In this document: piece after piece, positions 18,448-27,760 of the stretch
Layout: each line of letters starts with the position of its first letter
How positions within the stretch are numbered: the first letter of the stretch is position 1
DNA from: Lactobacillus jensenii DSM 20557
GTDB lineage: Bacteria > Bacillota > Bacilli > Lactobacillales > Lactobacillaceae
Assembly (NCBI RefSeq): GCF_001436455.1
Contig: NZ_AYYU01000016.1
Coordinates: 1-35,920, forward strand
DNA length: 35,920 bases
Direction: 5' to 3'
Translations under genes and position numbers: made by a program
Notes under the pieces: model-generated
The model's input: the letters and a program-made list of their open reading frames with translations, nothing else
Database searches by the model: none
Told to the model about the DNA's origin: nothing

Positions 18448-19974
18448 TTAGTAAACTAGTAGACCAAGACCTAAAAATACAAGGCAAAGAATAAATTCAA
18501 TCACTAATAACTTCCAACACCATTTGAACCATTTATTAAAATCAATTCCAACCATCATCAGTCCCATTAAAATTAATCCGGTTGGTGCAATCAGCGAAAT
18601 AAATCCTTGGCCTAAATTATATGCATCAATCACACTTGAGCGATCAATTCCAACTACATTTGCAAGTGGCGCCATAATAGGCATTGATAAAACGGCTAAA
18701 CCTGAAGACGACTGAATGAAGAAGCCTAAAACAATATATACCAAGAATAATAGCCAAATAAAAATCAATGGCGGTAGTCCAGAAATTTGTTTACTAAAAA
18801 AGTTCATAATAGTATCGCTCGTATGACTATTTTCCATAATAATTGAAACTCCACGGGCAATCCCGATTGTTAGAGCTACACCGAGTAAATCACCTGCCCC
18901 ATTTACAAAAGCACCAACTACTTTATGTTCATCCATACCAGAAAAGAGGGCCATTAAATAGCCTGCAGCTAGAAAGATTACAGAGATTTCTGTGAAATAC
19001 CATCCTTGAGATTGTACTCCCCAGATCATGATAATAAAAGCGATTGCAAAAATTGAAAGGGTCAGCTTTTGTTGCCATGTAAACTTAGTCTCTTTAAAAC
19101 TACTATCAGTCAAAAACTTTTTACGATCACTTTCATATTGATCATAAACATATGATGCTTCCGGATGCTTTCGAACTTTTTCAGCGTACACAACAACATA
19201 AATCATGCCGATAATTGTACAAATTGCCCACATTATAATTCTCAATGGTAAAGCATGTGAAAAATTAACACCTGCTGCATTTGACGCAATAATAGTTGAA
19301 AATGGATTAATTGTTGAAATCATTGTTCCAATACTATCGGCTAAAAAAATTGTCCCAATAACTGTCATTGTGTCATAACCAGCCATTAAAAAGACCGGTA
19401 TCAAAATTGGATACATAGCCATAGTCTCTTCAGCCAACCCATATGTTGTCCCGCCAATAGAAATTAAAGCCATCACAACTATAATAAGCAACGCCTGCTT
19501 ACCTTTAATCTTTTTTGACAAGGCTGCGATACCAGAGTTAATTGCACCATTAGTATTAACTATTCCAATGCAGCCTCCAAGAATTAGAACAAAAGTTATA
19601 ATATCTATACTGTCACCAATTCCTTTTACTTGTGCAGTAAAGAAATTAATTACTGCCTGTAATAAATTTGGCTTTTTAGACTTAATTCTTTCATATGAAT
19701 TAGGGATTGCAACAGGCTTATAAATAGTGCCATCTTTAAACTTACTAATTTCGATATTAACTTTATAGTTATCTAAAGTCTTCTGCGTTGCAGATTCCTT
19801 CTTGGTACTTCCATTTGGCTCAGTAATTACAAAATTATTGCTATCTGAATTATATGCTAAAGTTGCATAATTACCTGATGGAATAAAATTGGTCAAAATC
19901 TCAACCAATAATAAAACAATAATAATTACGGTATATGCGGTTGGAAATCTATGTTTTCTTCTTTTGCTCACCAT
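18448..19974 (-). CDS. YfcC/DcuC-family membrane carrier
   Basis: A polytopic membrane protein (508 aa from ATG 19974) with about twelve hydrophobic segments. A basic N terminus (KRRKHR) precedes the first helix at about 13-35; a soluble extracytoplasmic stretch spans roughly 40-115. The block GGTTYGLAEETMAMYPILIP and the repeated MGLMMVGIDFNKWFKW-type end mark the YfcC subgroup of the C4-dicarboxylate carrier family. Related proteins transport basic amino acids (arginine/ornithine exchange) or dicarboxylates; the substrate cannot be read from sequence. It sits alone between fusA and rpsJ with its own promoter, terminator and a cre-like site at the -35. Start is uncertain: ATG 19974 is only 3 bases from GGGGTG; GTG 19971 or GTG 19980 are alternatives. 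Confidence 0.85.
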   Translation of the reverse strand: MVSKRRKHRFPTAYTVIIIVLLLVEILTNFIPSGNYATLAYNSDSNNFVITEPNGSTKKESATQKTLDNYKVNIEISKFKDGTIYKPVAIPNSYERIKSKKPNLLQAVINFFTAQVKGIGDSIDIITFVLILGGCIGIVNTNGAINSGIAALSKKIKGKQALLIIVVMALISIGGTTYGLAEETMAMYPILIPVFLMAGYDTMTVIGTIFLADSIGTMISTINPFSTIIASNAAGVNFSHALPLRIIMWAICTIIGMIYVVVYAEKVRKHPEASYVYDQYESDRKKFLTDSSFKETKFTWQQKLTLSIFAIAFIIMIWGVQSQGWYFTEISVIFLAAGYLMALFSGMDEHKVVGAFVNGAGDLLGVALTIGIARGVSIIMENSHTSDTIMNFFSKQISGLPPLIFIWLLFLVYIVLGFFIQSSSGLAVLSMPIMAPLANVVGIDRSSVIDAYNLGQGFISLIAPTGLILMGLMMVGIDFNKWFKWCWKLLVIEFILCLVFLGLGLLVY

Positions 19975-20017
19975 ATTCACCCCAATCTTTATATTAATAA
20001 ACTATCTCCTCAAAACA

Positions 20018-20045
20018 ATTATAGAACTTTGTTTCTCTTTGTGAA
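20018..20045 (-). promoter_or_regulatory. Promoter of the YfcC-family gene
   Basis: On the minus strand TTCACA (20045-20040), a 16-base spacer and a perfect TATAAT (20023-20018) predict transcription starting near 20011. The -35 overlaps the cre-like palindrome, which suggests repression by CcpA when preferred sugars are present. Confidence 0.8.
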
Positions 20046-20055
20046 AGCGCTTCCT
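20042..20055. promoter_or_regulatory. Candidate cre (CcpA) site
   Basis: TGAAAGCGCTTCCT matches 12 of 14 positions of the catabolite-response consensus TGWAANCGNTNWCA, including the central CG. It overlaps the -35 box of the carrier gene, the classic repressing position. It also lies only 13 bases from the fusA terminator, so the carrier promoter is the most sensible target. Confidence 0.65.
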
Positions 20056-20067
20056 AGCATTGGAAAC

Positions 20068-20098
20068 AAAAAAGGAACATTACTTTTTGTAATGTCCC
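20068..20098 (-). terminator. Intrinsic terminator of the str operon
   Basis: Stem 20074-20083 with 20089-20098 (minus strand GGGACATTAC/GTAATGTTCC, one G-U pair), 5-base loop, then six T on the minus strand. It begins about 22 bases after the fusA stop codon and ends rpsL-rpsG-fusA. Confidence 0.9.
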
Positions 20099-20119
20099 TT
20101 TTTATAGAATCATATTAAA

Positions 20120-22210
20120 TTATTCTGCGTTTCCGCCACGCTTCTTGATAATTTCTTCTTGAATTGACTTAGGTGTTGGTGAGTAGTGGTCAAATACCAT
20201 AGTGAAAGTACCACGACCTTGAGTTGATGAACGCAAAGTAGTTGCGTAACCAAACATTTCTGAAAGTGGAACCATAGCATTCAATACCTTAGCACCTGAA
20301 CGATCTTCCACACCGTCCATGTTACCACGACGAGCAGTGATTGAACCCATTACGTCACCTAAGTATTCTTCAGGGGTAATTACTTGAACTTTCATGATAG
20401 GTTCAAGAATTACAGCTCCGGCCTTAGGAGCAGCATTCTTCAATGCAAGAGAAGCAGCAACCTTGAAGGCAGCTTCACTTGAGTCGACTTCGTGGTAACT
20501 ACCATCGTAAAGCTTAGCTTTAACGTCAATTAATGGGTAGCCAGCAAGAACACCGTTCTTCATAGCTTCTTGCAAACCAGCGTCAACTGAAGGAATGAAT
20601 TCACGAGGAACTACACCACCGACAATAGCGTCTTCAAATTCGTAGCCTTCGCCTTCCTTAGTTGGAGTAAATTCGATCCATACGTCACCGTATTGACCCT
20701 TACCACCAGATTGACGAACGAACTTACCTTGTGCCTTAGTTGGCTTGGTGAAGGTTTCACGGTAAGCAACTTGTGGTTCACCAATAGTTGCTTCAACGTG
20801 GAATTCACGCTTCATACGTTCAACCATGATATCCAAGTGAAGTTCACCCATACCAGCAATCAAAGTTTGACCAGTTTCGGCATTAGTTTCAGCCTTGAAA
20901 GTTGGGTCTTCTTCAGTAAGCTTTTGAAGAGCAACATCAAGCTTATCACGGTCAGCCTTTGACTTAGGTTCAATAGAAACTTGGATAACTGGGTCTGGAA
21001 CTTCAAGACTTTCAAGAATAAGTGGGTGATCAGGATCAGTTAATGAGTCACCAGTAGTAGTGTTCTTCAAACCGATAGCACCTGCAATATCACCTGAGAA
21101 TACTTCGCTAATTTCAGTACGTGAGTTAGCGTGCATTTGAAGCAAACGACCAACACGTTCACGTGAGTTCTTTGAAGCGTTTAATACGTATGAACCTGAT
21201 TGAAGTGAACCAGTGTAAACACGGATGAAAGTTAAACGACCAACAAATGGATCAGTAGCAATCTTAAATGCTAAAGCAGCAAATGGCTTGTTGTCATCAG
21301 CAAGAAGTTCAACTTCTTCATCAGTCTTAGGATCGTGAGCAACATAAGGTTTAACATCAAGTGGTGATGGTAAGTAGTCAACAACACCATCAAGCATCAT
21401 TTGAACACCCTTGTTCTTGAATGCTGAACCAGCAAATACAGGGAAGAACTTAAGGTCCAAAGTAGCCTTACGGATAGCAGCCTTCAATTCTTCGTTAGTG
21501 ATTTCTTCACCGCCGAGGTATTTTTCCATGATGTCATCATCAACATCAGCAACTGCTTCGATTAATTCGCCACGACGCTTTTCAGCTTCTGCCTTGTATT
21601 CATCAGGAACTGGAACAGTATCCCACTTAGAACCAAGCTTATCTTCATCGTAAACATCGGCAACCATGTTGATTAAGTCGATAACACCTTCGAATTGATC
21701 TTCAGCACCGATTGGCATTTGAACTGCGTGTGCGTTTGCGTTTAAACGTTCGTGCAAAGTCTTAACTGAGAAGTCAAAGTTTGCACCGATTTTATCCATC
21801 TTGTTAACAAAAACAATACGAGGAACACCGTATGTTTCAGCTTGACGCCAAACATTTTCAGTTTGAGGTTCAACACCAGATTGTGCGTCAAGAACTGTTA
21901 CGGCACCATCTAAAACACGAAGTGAACGTTCTACTTCGATAGTAAAGTCAACGTGTCCTGGGGTATCGATAATGTTAACGCGGTAATCTTTCCATTGTGC
22001 AGTAGTAGCTGCAGAGGTAATAGTAATACCACGTTCCTTTTCTTCTTCCATCCAGTCCATTTGGCTATCACCTTCGTGGGTTTCACCAATCTTGTGGATC
22101 TTACCAGTGTAGTAAAGGATACGTTCAGTAGTGGTAGTCTTACCCGCATCGATGTGGGCCATGATACCAATGTTACGTGTCTTTTCTAAAGGAAATTCGC
22201 GTTTAGCCAT
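20120..22210 (-). CDS. fusA: Elongation factor G
   Basis: EF-G (696 aa) is the GTPase that drives ribosomal translocation. GTPase motifs: G1 AHIDAGKT at 18-25, G2 ERGITITSA around 59-67, G3 DTPGH at 82-86, G4 NKMD at 136-139. Domains II to V follow; domain IV shows [15 protein letters not shown] and domain [15 protein letters not shown]. Full length with the usual Firmicutes end. ATG start with AAGGAG upstream. No tuf gene follows it, unlike the enterobacterial str operon. Confidence 0.99.
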   Translation of the reverse strand: MAKREFPLEKTRNIGIMAHIDAGKTTTTERILYYTGKIHKIGETHEGDSQMDWMEEEKERGITITSAATTAQWKDYRVNIIDTPGHVDFTIEVERSLRVLDGAVTVLDAQSGVEPQTENVWRQAETYGVPRIVFVNKMDKIGANFDFSVKTLHERLNANAHAVQMPIGAEDQFEGVIDLINMVADVYDEDKLGSKWDTVPVPDEYKAEAEKRRGELIEAVADVDDDIMEKYLGGEEITNEELKAAIRKATLDLKFFPVFAGSAFKNKGVQMMLDGVVDYLPSPLDVKPYVAHDPKTDEEVELLADDNKPFAALAFKIATDPFVGRLTFIRVYTGSLQSGSYVLNASKNSRERVGRLLQMHANSRTEISEVFSGDIAGAIGLKNTTTGDSLTDPDHPLILESLEVPDPVIQVSIEPKSKADRDKLDVALQKLTEEDPTFKAETNAETGQTLIAGMGELHLDIMVERMKREFHVEATIGEPQVAYRETFTKPTKAQGKFVRQSGGKGQYGDVWIEFTPTKEGEGYEFEDAIVGGVVPREFIPSVDAGLQEAMKNGVLAGYPLIDVKAKLYDGSYHEVDSSEAAFKVAASLALKNAAPKAGAVILEPIMKVQVITPEEYLGDVMGSITARRGNMDGVEDRSGAKVLNAMVPLSEMFGYATTLRSSTQGRGTFTMVFDHYSPTPKSIQEEIIKKRGGNAE

Positions 22211-22246
22211 GATATATTTTTCTCCTTAAATACTAACGACAACAAA

Positions 22247-22717
22247 TTAGAAGCGGTAGTGTGCAAATGCACGGTTCGCTTCTGCCATACGGTGAACGTC
22301 TTCACGCTTCTTAACAGCTGAACCAGTGTTATTTGAAGCATCGATAATTTCGTTTGCTAAACGTTCATCCATAGTGTGTTCGTTACGTAAACGTGCGTAA
22401 GATACTAACCATCTTAAACCTAAAGTAGTTCTTCTTTCAGGACGAACTTCTACAGGGATTTGGTAGTTTGAACCACCGATACGACGAGCTCTAACTTCAA
22501 GAACAGGCATAACGTTGTTCATTGCTTCTTCAAAAACTTCAAGTGGTTCCTTACCAGTCTTGTCCTTAATAATTGAGAAAGCATCGTAAAGGATTGAAGA
22601 AGCCTTTGCTTTCTTACCATCAATCATCAAGTGGTTGATTAACTTGGTAACGAGTTTTGAGTTGTAAATTGGGTCTGCTAAAACAGTTCTCTTAGCTACA
22701 TGTCCTTTTCTAGGCAT
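22247..22717 (-). CDS. rpsG: 30S ribosomal protein S7
   Basis: S7 (156 aa) nucleates assembly of the 30S head and lines the E site. [28 protein letters not shown] runs from the start; [16 protein letters not shown] and the end NRAFAHYRF are diagnostic. Normal length; ATG start with AGGAG upstream. It lies 14 bases after rpsL and 36 before fusA. Confidence 0.98.
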   Translation of the reverse strand: MPRKGHVAKRTVLADPIYNSKLVTKLINHLMIDGKKAKASSILYDAFSIIKDKTGKEPLEVFEEAMNNVMPVLEVRARRIGGSNYQIPVEVRPERRTTLGLRWLVSYARLRNEHTMDERLANEIIDASNNTGSAVKKREDVHRMAEANRAFAHYRF

Positions 22718-22731
22718 TATTTAACTCCTCC

Positions 22732-23139
22732 TTAACCTTTCTTTGCACCGTACTTAGAACGACCTTGCTTTCTGCCGTCAACACCAGCAGTATCAAGGGC
22801 ACCACGAACAATGTGGTAACGAACCCCAGGAAGGTCCTTTACACGACCACCACGAATTAAAACAACTGAGTGTTCTTGTAAGTTGTGGCCTTCACCTGGA
22901 ATGTAAGCAGTAACTTCAGTTAAGTTAGATAAACGCACACGAGCGTACTTACGTAAAGCTGAGTTAGGCTTCTTAGGTGTCATAGTACCTACACGAGTTG
23001 CAACACCACGCATTTGAGGAGCAGGATTAAATACTTGTTCCTTCTTCATGCTGTTGTATCCGTAGTTTAAAGCTGGTGATTTAGATTTAGTCGTCTTTGA
23101 GTGACGGCCTTTTCTAACCAATTGGTTAATGGTTGGCAT
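22732..23139 (-). CDS. rpsL: 30S ribosomal protein S12
   Basis: S12 (135 aa) controls decoding accuracy at the A site. The start [12 protein letters not shown] and the 13-residue insertion (roughly 18-33) typical of low-GC Gram-positives are present. The streptomycin-contact lysines are wild type: K56-K57 in TPKKPNS (Escherichia coli 42-43) and K101 in KDLPGVRYH (E. coli 87). The [10 protein letters not shown] loop is intact. ATG start with AGGAGG. First gene of the str operon. Confidence 0.98.
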   Translation of the reverse strand: MPTINQLVRKGRHSKTTKSKSPALNYGYNSMKKEQVFNPAPQMRGVATRVGTMTPKKPNSALRKYARVRLSNLTEVTAYIPGEGHNLQEHSVVLIRGGRVKDLPGVRYHIVRGALDTAGVDGRKQGRSKYGAKKG

Positions 23140-23165
23140 TAATTTTTCCTCCTAAAATTTGTTCA

Positions 23166-23202
23166 CACATCCGGGAGTTTCTTTTTTAACCTCACGGAAA
23201 TG
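23166..23202 (-). promoter_or_regulatory. Imperfect hairpin in the rpsL leader
   Basis: Downstream of the predicted rpsL start site the minus strand pairs CATTTCCG (23202-23195) with CGGATGTG (23173-23166). Inner CCG-GAG-TT/AA-CTC-CGG steps are separated by single opposed mismatches, and an A-rich loop closes the hairpin. No T run follows. It could be an S7/S12-type feedback site or chance. Confidence 0.4.
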
Positions 23203-23224
23203 ATTTAAAAAATACACAATTGCT

Positions 23225-23257
23225 ATTGTACTACCTTTTCAAAATAAAGCAAGTCAA
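23225..23257 (-). promoter_or_regulatory. Promoter of the str operon
   Basis: On the minus strand TACAAT (23230-23225) is the best -10. TTGCTT (23252-23247) lies 16 bases upstream; a better hexamer TTGACT (23257-23252) overlaps it but is 21 bases away, or 18 bases from an alternative -10 TAGTAC. A start near 23218 leaves an approximately 80-base leader before rpsL. Confidence 0.6.
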
Positions 23258-23322
23258 AAAATTTTTCTCTTTCAAAAAAATTCTTATCTTTTTTGTGTAT
23301 TTAATTATTGCGAGGTGAAAAT

Positions 23323-24006
23323 ATGGTATTACATATAATTAATTTTTATTTAGGAGCTTGTATAGCTTCATTTATTTCAGTAATCGTTCAAAAAGACGGC
23401 CTAAAGTGGCGTCGTAGTTATTGCTTGTCCTGCAAACAAACTTTAAGTTGGTATGAATTATTACCTATTTTTTCGTTTTTACTCCAAAAAGGCAGTTGCA
23501 GACATTGTAAAAACAAAATCCCATCTTTTTTGATTTTTATTGAATTAATTGGTGGTATTGCCTTTTTCAAAACAGATTGGTATTCAAAAAGTGGCTTAAT
23601 TGAATTTTTCCTTTGTTTACTTTTATTAATGATGTCAATCTTCGATTATTACTACCAAGAAATATCCTTCTCAATTTTTATATTTTCATTTCTAATAGTA
23701 ATTATTAAAGTGCTACTTTTTGAAAAAGTAGCAATAACGGCAATATCATTTTTTTCAATCTTCATCATGAGTAGTACATTAGGAATTTTAGTTCTACTAA
23801 AAAAGCTCGGATTGGCTGATTTATTCTTTTATCTAATAATTTCATTCTTTTATTCTGAATATTTTGCTAATCTCGTTTTTCTTTTCGCCTCGCTGGCAGT
23901 TCTAACTCTCTATCCTAAATTAAAAGCACAAAAACAAACACATTTATCTCTGCCATTTATACCATTTTTATTTTTTAGTTTGAGCTTTTTAAAATTACTA
24001 ATCTAA
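23323..24006 (+). CDS. comC: Prepilin peptidase (ComC-type, A24)
   Basis: A polytopic aspartyl protease (227 aa) that cleaves and can N-methylate prepilin-like proteins, such as the ComG pseudopilins of the DNA-uptake machine. N-terminal helix at 5-22, cytosolic zinc motif with C34, C37, C59 and C62, then several helices. Catalytic aspartates are D108 (SIFDYYYQE) and D166 in GLAD, a variant of the usual GxGD. ATG 23323 has GAGGTG 5 bases upstream; TTG 23308 lies before that site. It is the only plus-strand gene and no other com genes are nearby. A clear separate promoter was not found. Confidence 0.88.
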   Translation: MVLHIINFYLGACIASFISVIVQKDGLKWRRSYCLSCKQTLSWYELLPIFSFLLQKGSCRHCKNKIPSFLIFIELIGGIAFFKTDWYSKSGLIEFFLCLLLLMMSIFDYYYQEISFSIFIFSFLIVIIKVLLFEKVAITAISFFSIFIMSSTLGILVLLKKLGLADLFFYLIISFFYSEYFANLVFLFASLAVLTLYPKLKAQKQTHLSLPFIPFLFFSLSFLKLLI

Positions 24007-24019
24007 TTCATGACTGTAT

Positions 24020-24061
24020 AAAAAGAACCATTAAGCATTATTTGCTTAATGATTCTTTTTT
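24020..24061. terminator. Bidirectional terminator between comC and rpoC
   Basis: Stem CATTAAGCA/TGCTTAATG extended outward by GAA/TTC, with runs of A before and T after on the plus strand. Both strands therefore end in a T run: T6 for comC on the plus strand and about T5 for rpoC on the minus strand. It lies in the 74-base convergent gap. Confidence 0.9.
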
Positions 24062-24080
24062 GTTTATGAATTAACTTAAA

Positions 24081-27000
24081 TTATTTATTCTTATTCAAAC
24101 TATTTAAGTCAATTTTGTTTTCTTCAGCTAATTGACGTTCAATATCAGCGATTGAATATACTGCTTGTGGCTTAGGTACATCAGCTTGAGGTTCCATTGA
24201 ACGGTAAACTGGCATACCAGTACCTGCAGGAATAATTTTACCAATAATAACGTTTTCTTTAAGACCAAGAAGTGGGTCATTCTTGCTTCTGATTGAGGCA
24301 TCAGTAAGAACACGTGTAGTTTCTTGGAATGAAGCAGCAGACAAGAAACTGTTAGTTTCAAGAGCGGCTTTAGTAATACCTAAGATTACACTTTGAGCAG
24401 TTGCTGGAATACCACCAGAAATGATAACTTCCTTGTTTCTGTCCTTAAATTCACCGATATCCATCAATTCACCTGGCAAGATGTCAGTTTCACCTGGATC
24501 AAGTACCCGAACCTTTTGAAGCATTTGACGTGCCATTACTTCGACGTGCTTGTCGGCAATTTCTACCCCTTGCATTCTGTAGGCTTTTTGGATTTCGCTT
24601 AGGATGTACTTTTCAGTAGTCAAAGCATCTCTAACTCTGATCAATTCCTTAGGGTCAATAGAACCAAGTGTTAACTTGTCACCACGAACCACTTCATCAC
24701 CTTCCGCAACTGCAACACTAGCAGTGTAAGGGACAGAGTACGTTCTTGTATCAGTCTTACCTTCAACAGTAATTTCACGAGTATGTTCTGCCGGATTTTC
24801 TTCAATTGAAGCTACAACACCAGTTACTTCTGAGATAGTAGCACGCCCCTTAGGATTACGTGCTTCAAACAATTCTTGAACACGAGGAAGACCTTGAGTA
24901 ATATCTTCAGCACCTGCAACCCCACCGTTGTGGAAGTTACGCATTGTAAGCTGAGTACCAGGTTCACCAATTGATTGAGCAGCTACAGTACCTACTGCTT
25001 CACCAACTTCAACTTCTTCACCAGTAGCTAGGTTCATACCATAACATTTTTGACAAACACCGTGTTGGGTGTTGCAAGTAAATACGGAACGAATTGTTAC
25101 TTCCTTAACACCACGGTCAACAATTTCTTGAGCCAACTCTTCATCCATCATTATGCCCTTAGGTGCAATGACTTCATGTGTTTCTGGATCAAAGACGCTT
25201 CTTGCAGTGTAACGGCCAACCAAACGATCGAATAATGGTTCAATCATTTCGTCGCCTTCCTTAATAGCGTGAACAGTAATACCACGGTCGGTACCACAAT
25301 CAGCTTCACGAATAATAACGTCTTGAGCCACATCAACCAAACGACGAGTAAGGTAACCTGAGTTGGCAGTCTTCAAGGCGGTATCAGTCATCCCTTTACG
25401 AGCACCGTGAGTTGACATGAACATTTCCAAAACAGTCAAACCTTCACGGAAGTTTGAAGTAACAGGGATTTCCATCATCCCACCGTTAGGAGCGGCCATC
25501 AAACCACGCATACCAGCAAGCTGAGTAAAGTTTGAAATGTTACCACGGGCACCTGAATCGGCCATGACTGAAATTGGATTACGAGGATCGAAGATTCCTG
25601 CTACTTCACTTTGAACTTCATCCTTACATGCATTCCAAATGCTGATTACACGGTCGTGACGTTCTTGTTCAGTAATTAAACCACGTCTAAATTGCTTAGA
25701 AACAACATCGACTTTCTTGTGAGCCTTGGCAACGATGTCATCTTTATCGCTAACCATAGGAATATCTGCCATACCAATAGTTAAACCTGAGGTGGTACAT
25801 GCAGTATATCCAAGTTCTTTCATGTCATCTAAGAAGTCAGAAGTTCTTTGCACTCTGTATTCCTTGTAAACAGCTGCAATTGCATCTGACAAGAAGCCCT
25901 TCTTAAATGGAGTACCCAAATCCATGTTATCTAATTTTTCATGGATGTCTTCACCTGGTTGTAAGAAATACTTCACATCTAATGGATGAGTTAAGTTTTC
26001 TTGAGTTGGATCATTTACATAGAAAAAGTCCTTAGGGAAGATTTGGTTAAAGATCATCTTACCGTAAGTAGTTACAAACACACCATGTTCGTAACCCTTT
26101 GGCCAAGTCTTTTCAGGCATTGAATCAGCAGCTAAACCAATTCTAGTGTGGAAGTGAATGTCACCATTCGCATAAGCCATAGTTGCTTCTGCTGGTGAAT
26201 TGAAGATCATACCTTCACCTTCACGGCCACGTTCTGCCTGCGTTAACCAGTAATTACCTAAAACGATATCCTGTCCAGGTGTTACGATTGGCTTACCATC
26301 CTTAGGAGCCAAAATGTGGTGAGCTGCAAGCATCAAAAGTCTTGATTCAGCAACAGCTTCATCTGAAAGTGGCACGTGGATGGCCATCTGGTCCCCGTCG
26401 AAGTCGGCGTTGTAGGCTTCACAAGCAAGTGGGTGAAGTCTAATTGACTTACCAGGTACTAAAACTGGTTCAAAAGCTTGAATACCTAAACGGTGCAAAG
26501 TAGGTGCACGGTTCAAAAGAACTGGACGTTCCTTAATTACATATTCAAGAATGTCCCAAATATCATCATCTTCACGGTCAATCTTGCGCTTAGCATTTCT
26601 AATATTAGTTGCTACGCCACGCTTAACAAGTTCATGCATTACAAATGGCTTGAATAATTCAAGAGCCATTGGACGGGGAACACCACATTGATAGAACTTC
26701 AATTTTGGTGAAACGTCAATAACTGAACGACCTGAGTAGTCAACACGCTTACCAAGCAAGTTTTGACGGAAACGACCTTGCTTACCTTTAAGCATGTGTG
26801 AAAGTGACTTAAGTGGACGGTTACCAGGACCAACAACAGGACGACCACGGCGACCGTTATCAATTAAAGCATCAACCGCTTCTTGAAGCATTCTCTTTTC
26901 ATTTTGCACGATAATATTTGGTGCATGTAAATCAAGCAAACGCTTCAAACGGTTATTTCTGTTAATTACACGACGGTACAAATCGTTAAGGTCAGAAGTT

Positions 27001-27749
27001 GCAAAACGGCCACCTTCAAGTTGAACCATTGGACGTAAGTCTGGTGGAATAACTGGAACAGTATCCATTACCATCCATTCAGGCTTGTTGCCTGAATCTT
27101 TAAAGGCATTTAAGATGTCCAAACGACGAATTGCTCTTGTTCTCTTTTGACCAGTAGCAGTTTGTAATTCTGCTTTTAAGCTCTTAACTTCCTTATCAAG
27201 ATCAACATTTTGAAGTAATTCTTTAATTGCTTCAGCACCCATTTTAGCAACAAAACGGTTACCAAATTTAGCCTTCTTTTCACGGTATTCTGCTTCAGTT
27301 AATAGTGATTTAGGCTCTAAATCTGTATCTCCTGCATCAATAACTATGTATGCAGCAAAGTAAATAACTTCTTCAAGTGCACGAGGTGATACATCTAGAA
27401 CTAATCCCATTCTTGATGGAATGCCTTTAAAATACCAAATATGTGTTACAGGAGCAGCAAGTTCAATGTGACCCATGCGTTCTCTTCTAACTTTTGAAGA
27501 AGTTACTTCAACACCACAACGATCACAAACAATACCACGGTAACGAATACCCTTGTATTTACCACAAGCACAAGCCCAGTCCTTTGATGGACCAAAAATT
27601 CTTTCATCAAATAACCCATCTTTTTCTGGTTTCAAAGTACGGTAATTGATGGTTTCTGGCTTTTTAACTTCACCATAAGACCATGATCTAATCTTATTAG
27701 GTGAAGCAAGGCCAATTTGCATACTTTCAAATTTGTTTACGTCAATCAA
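24081..27749 (-). CDS. rpoC: RNA polymerase subunit beta', TTG start
   Basis: Beta' (1222 aa) forms the catalytic clamp of RNA polymerase with beta. The N-terminal zinc site has C60, C62, C75 and C78; the Mg2+-binding NADFDGD is at 447-453; the bridge helix/trigger region [19 protein letters not shown] and the second zinc cluster (CGTDRG...[11 protein letters not shown]) follow. No split or large insertion. Initiation codon TTG at 27749 with AGGAGG 7 bases upstream. It follows rpoB by 11 bases. Confidence 0.99.
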   Translation of the reverse strand: MIDVNKFESMQIGLASPNKIRSWSYGEVKKPETINYRTLKPEKDGLFDERIFGPSKDWACACGKYKGIRYRGIVCDRCGVEVTSSKVRRERMGHIELAAPVTHIWYFKGIPSRMGLVLDVSPRALEEVIYFAAYIVIDAGDTDLEPKSLLTEAEYREKKAKFGNRFVAKMGAEAIKELLQNVDLDKEVKSLKAELQTATGQKRTRAIRRLDILNAFKDSGNKPEWMVMDTVPVIPPDLRPMVQLEGGRFATSDLNDLYRRVINRNNRLKRLLDLHAPNIIVQNEKRMLQEAVDALIDNGRRGRPVVGPGNRPLKSLSHMLKGKQGRFRQNLLGKRVDYSGRSVIDVSPKLKFYQCGVPRPMALELFKPFVMHELVKRGVATNIRNAKRKIDREDDDIWDILEYVIKERPVLLNRAPTLHRLGIQAFEPVLVPGKSIRLHPLACEAYNADFDGDQMAIHVPLSDEAVAESRLLMLAAHHILAPKDGKPIVTPGQDIVLGNYWLTQAERGREGEGMIFNSPAEATMAYANGDIHFHTRIGLAADSMPEKTWPKGYEHGVFVTTYGKMIFNQIFPKDFFYVNDPTQENLTHPLDVKYFLQPGEDIHEKLDNMDLGTPFKKGFLSDAIAAVYKEYRVQRTSDFLDDMKELGYTACTTSGLTIGMADIPMVSDKDDIVAKAHKKVDVVSKQFRRGLITEQERHDRVISIWNACKDEVQSEVAGIFDPRNPISVMADSGARGNISNFTQLAGMRGLMAAPNGGMMEIPVTSNFREGLTVLEMFMSTHGARKGMTDTALKTANSGYLTRRLVDVAQDVIIREADCGTDRGITVHAIKEGDEMIEPLFDRLVGRYTARSVFDPETHEVIAPKGIMMDEELAQEIVDRGVKEVTIRSVFTCNTQHGVCQKCYGMNLATGEEVEVGEAVGTVAAQSIGEPGTQLTMRNFHNGGVAGAEDITQGLPRVQELFEARNPKGRATISEVTGVVASIEENPAEHTREITVEGKTDTRTYSVPYTASVAVAEGDEVVRGDKLTLGSIDPKELIRVRDALTTEKYILSEIQKAYRMQGVEIADKHVEVMARQMLQKVRVLDPGETDILPGELMDIGEFKDRNKEVIISGGIPATAQSVILGITKAALETNSFLSAASFQETTRVLTDASIRSKNDPLLGLKENVIIGKIIPAGTGMPVYRSMEPQADVPKPQAVYSIADIERQLAEENKIDLNSLNKNK

Positions 27750-27760
27750 AGTTTAACCTC

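Noticed and set aside
23225-23257. TTGACT as the -35 of the str promoter with TACAAT as -10.
   Set aside because: The spacing is 21 bases; the overlapping TTGCTT at 16 bases is more plausible with that -10.
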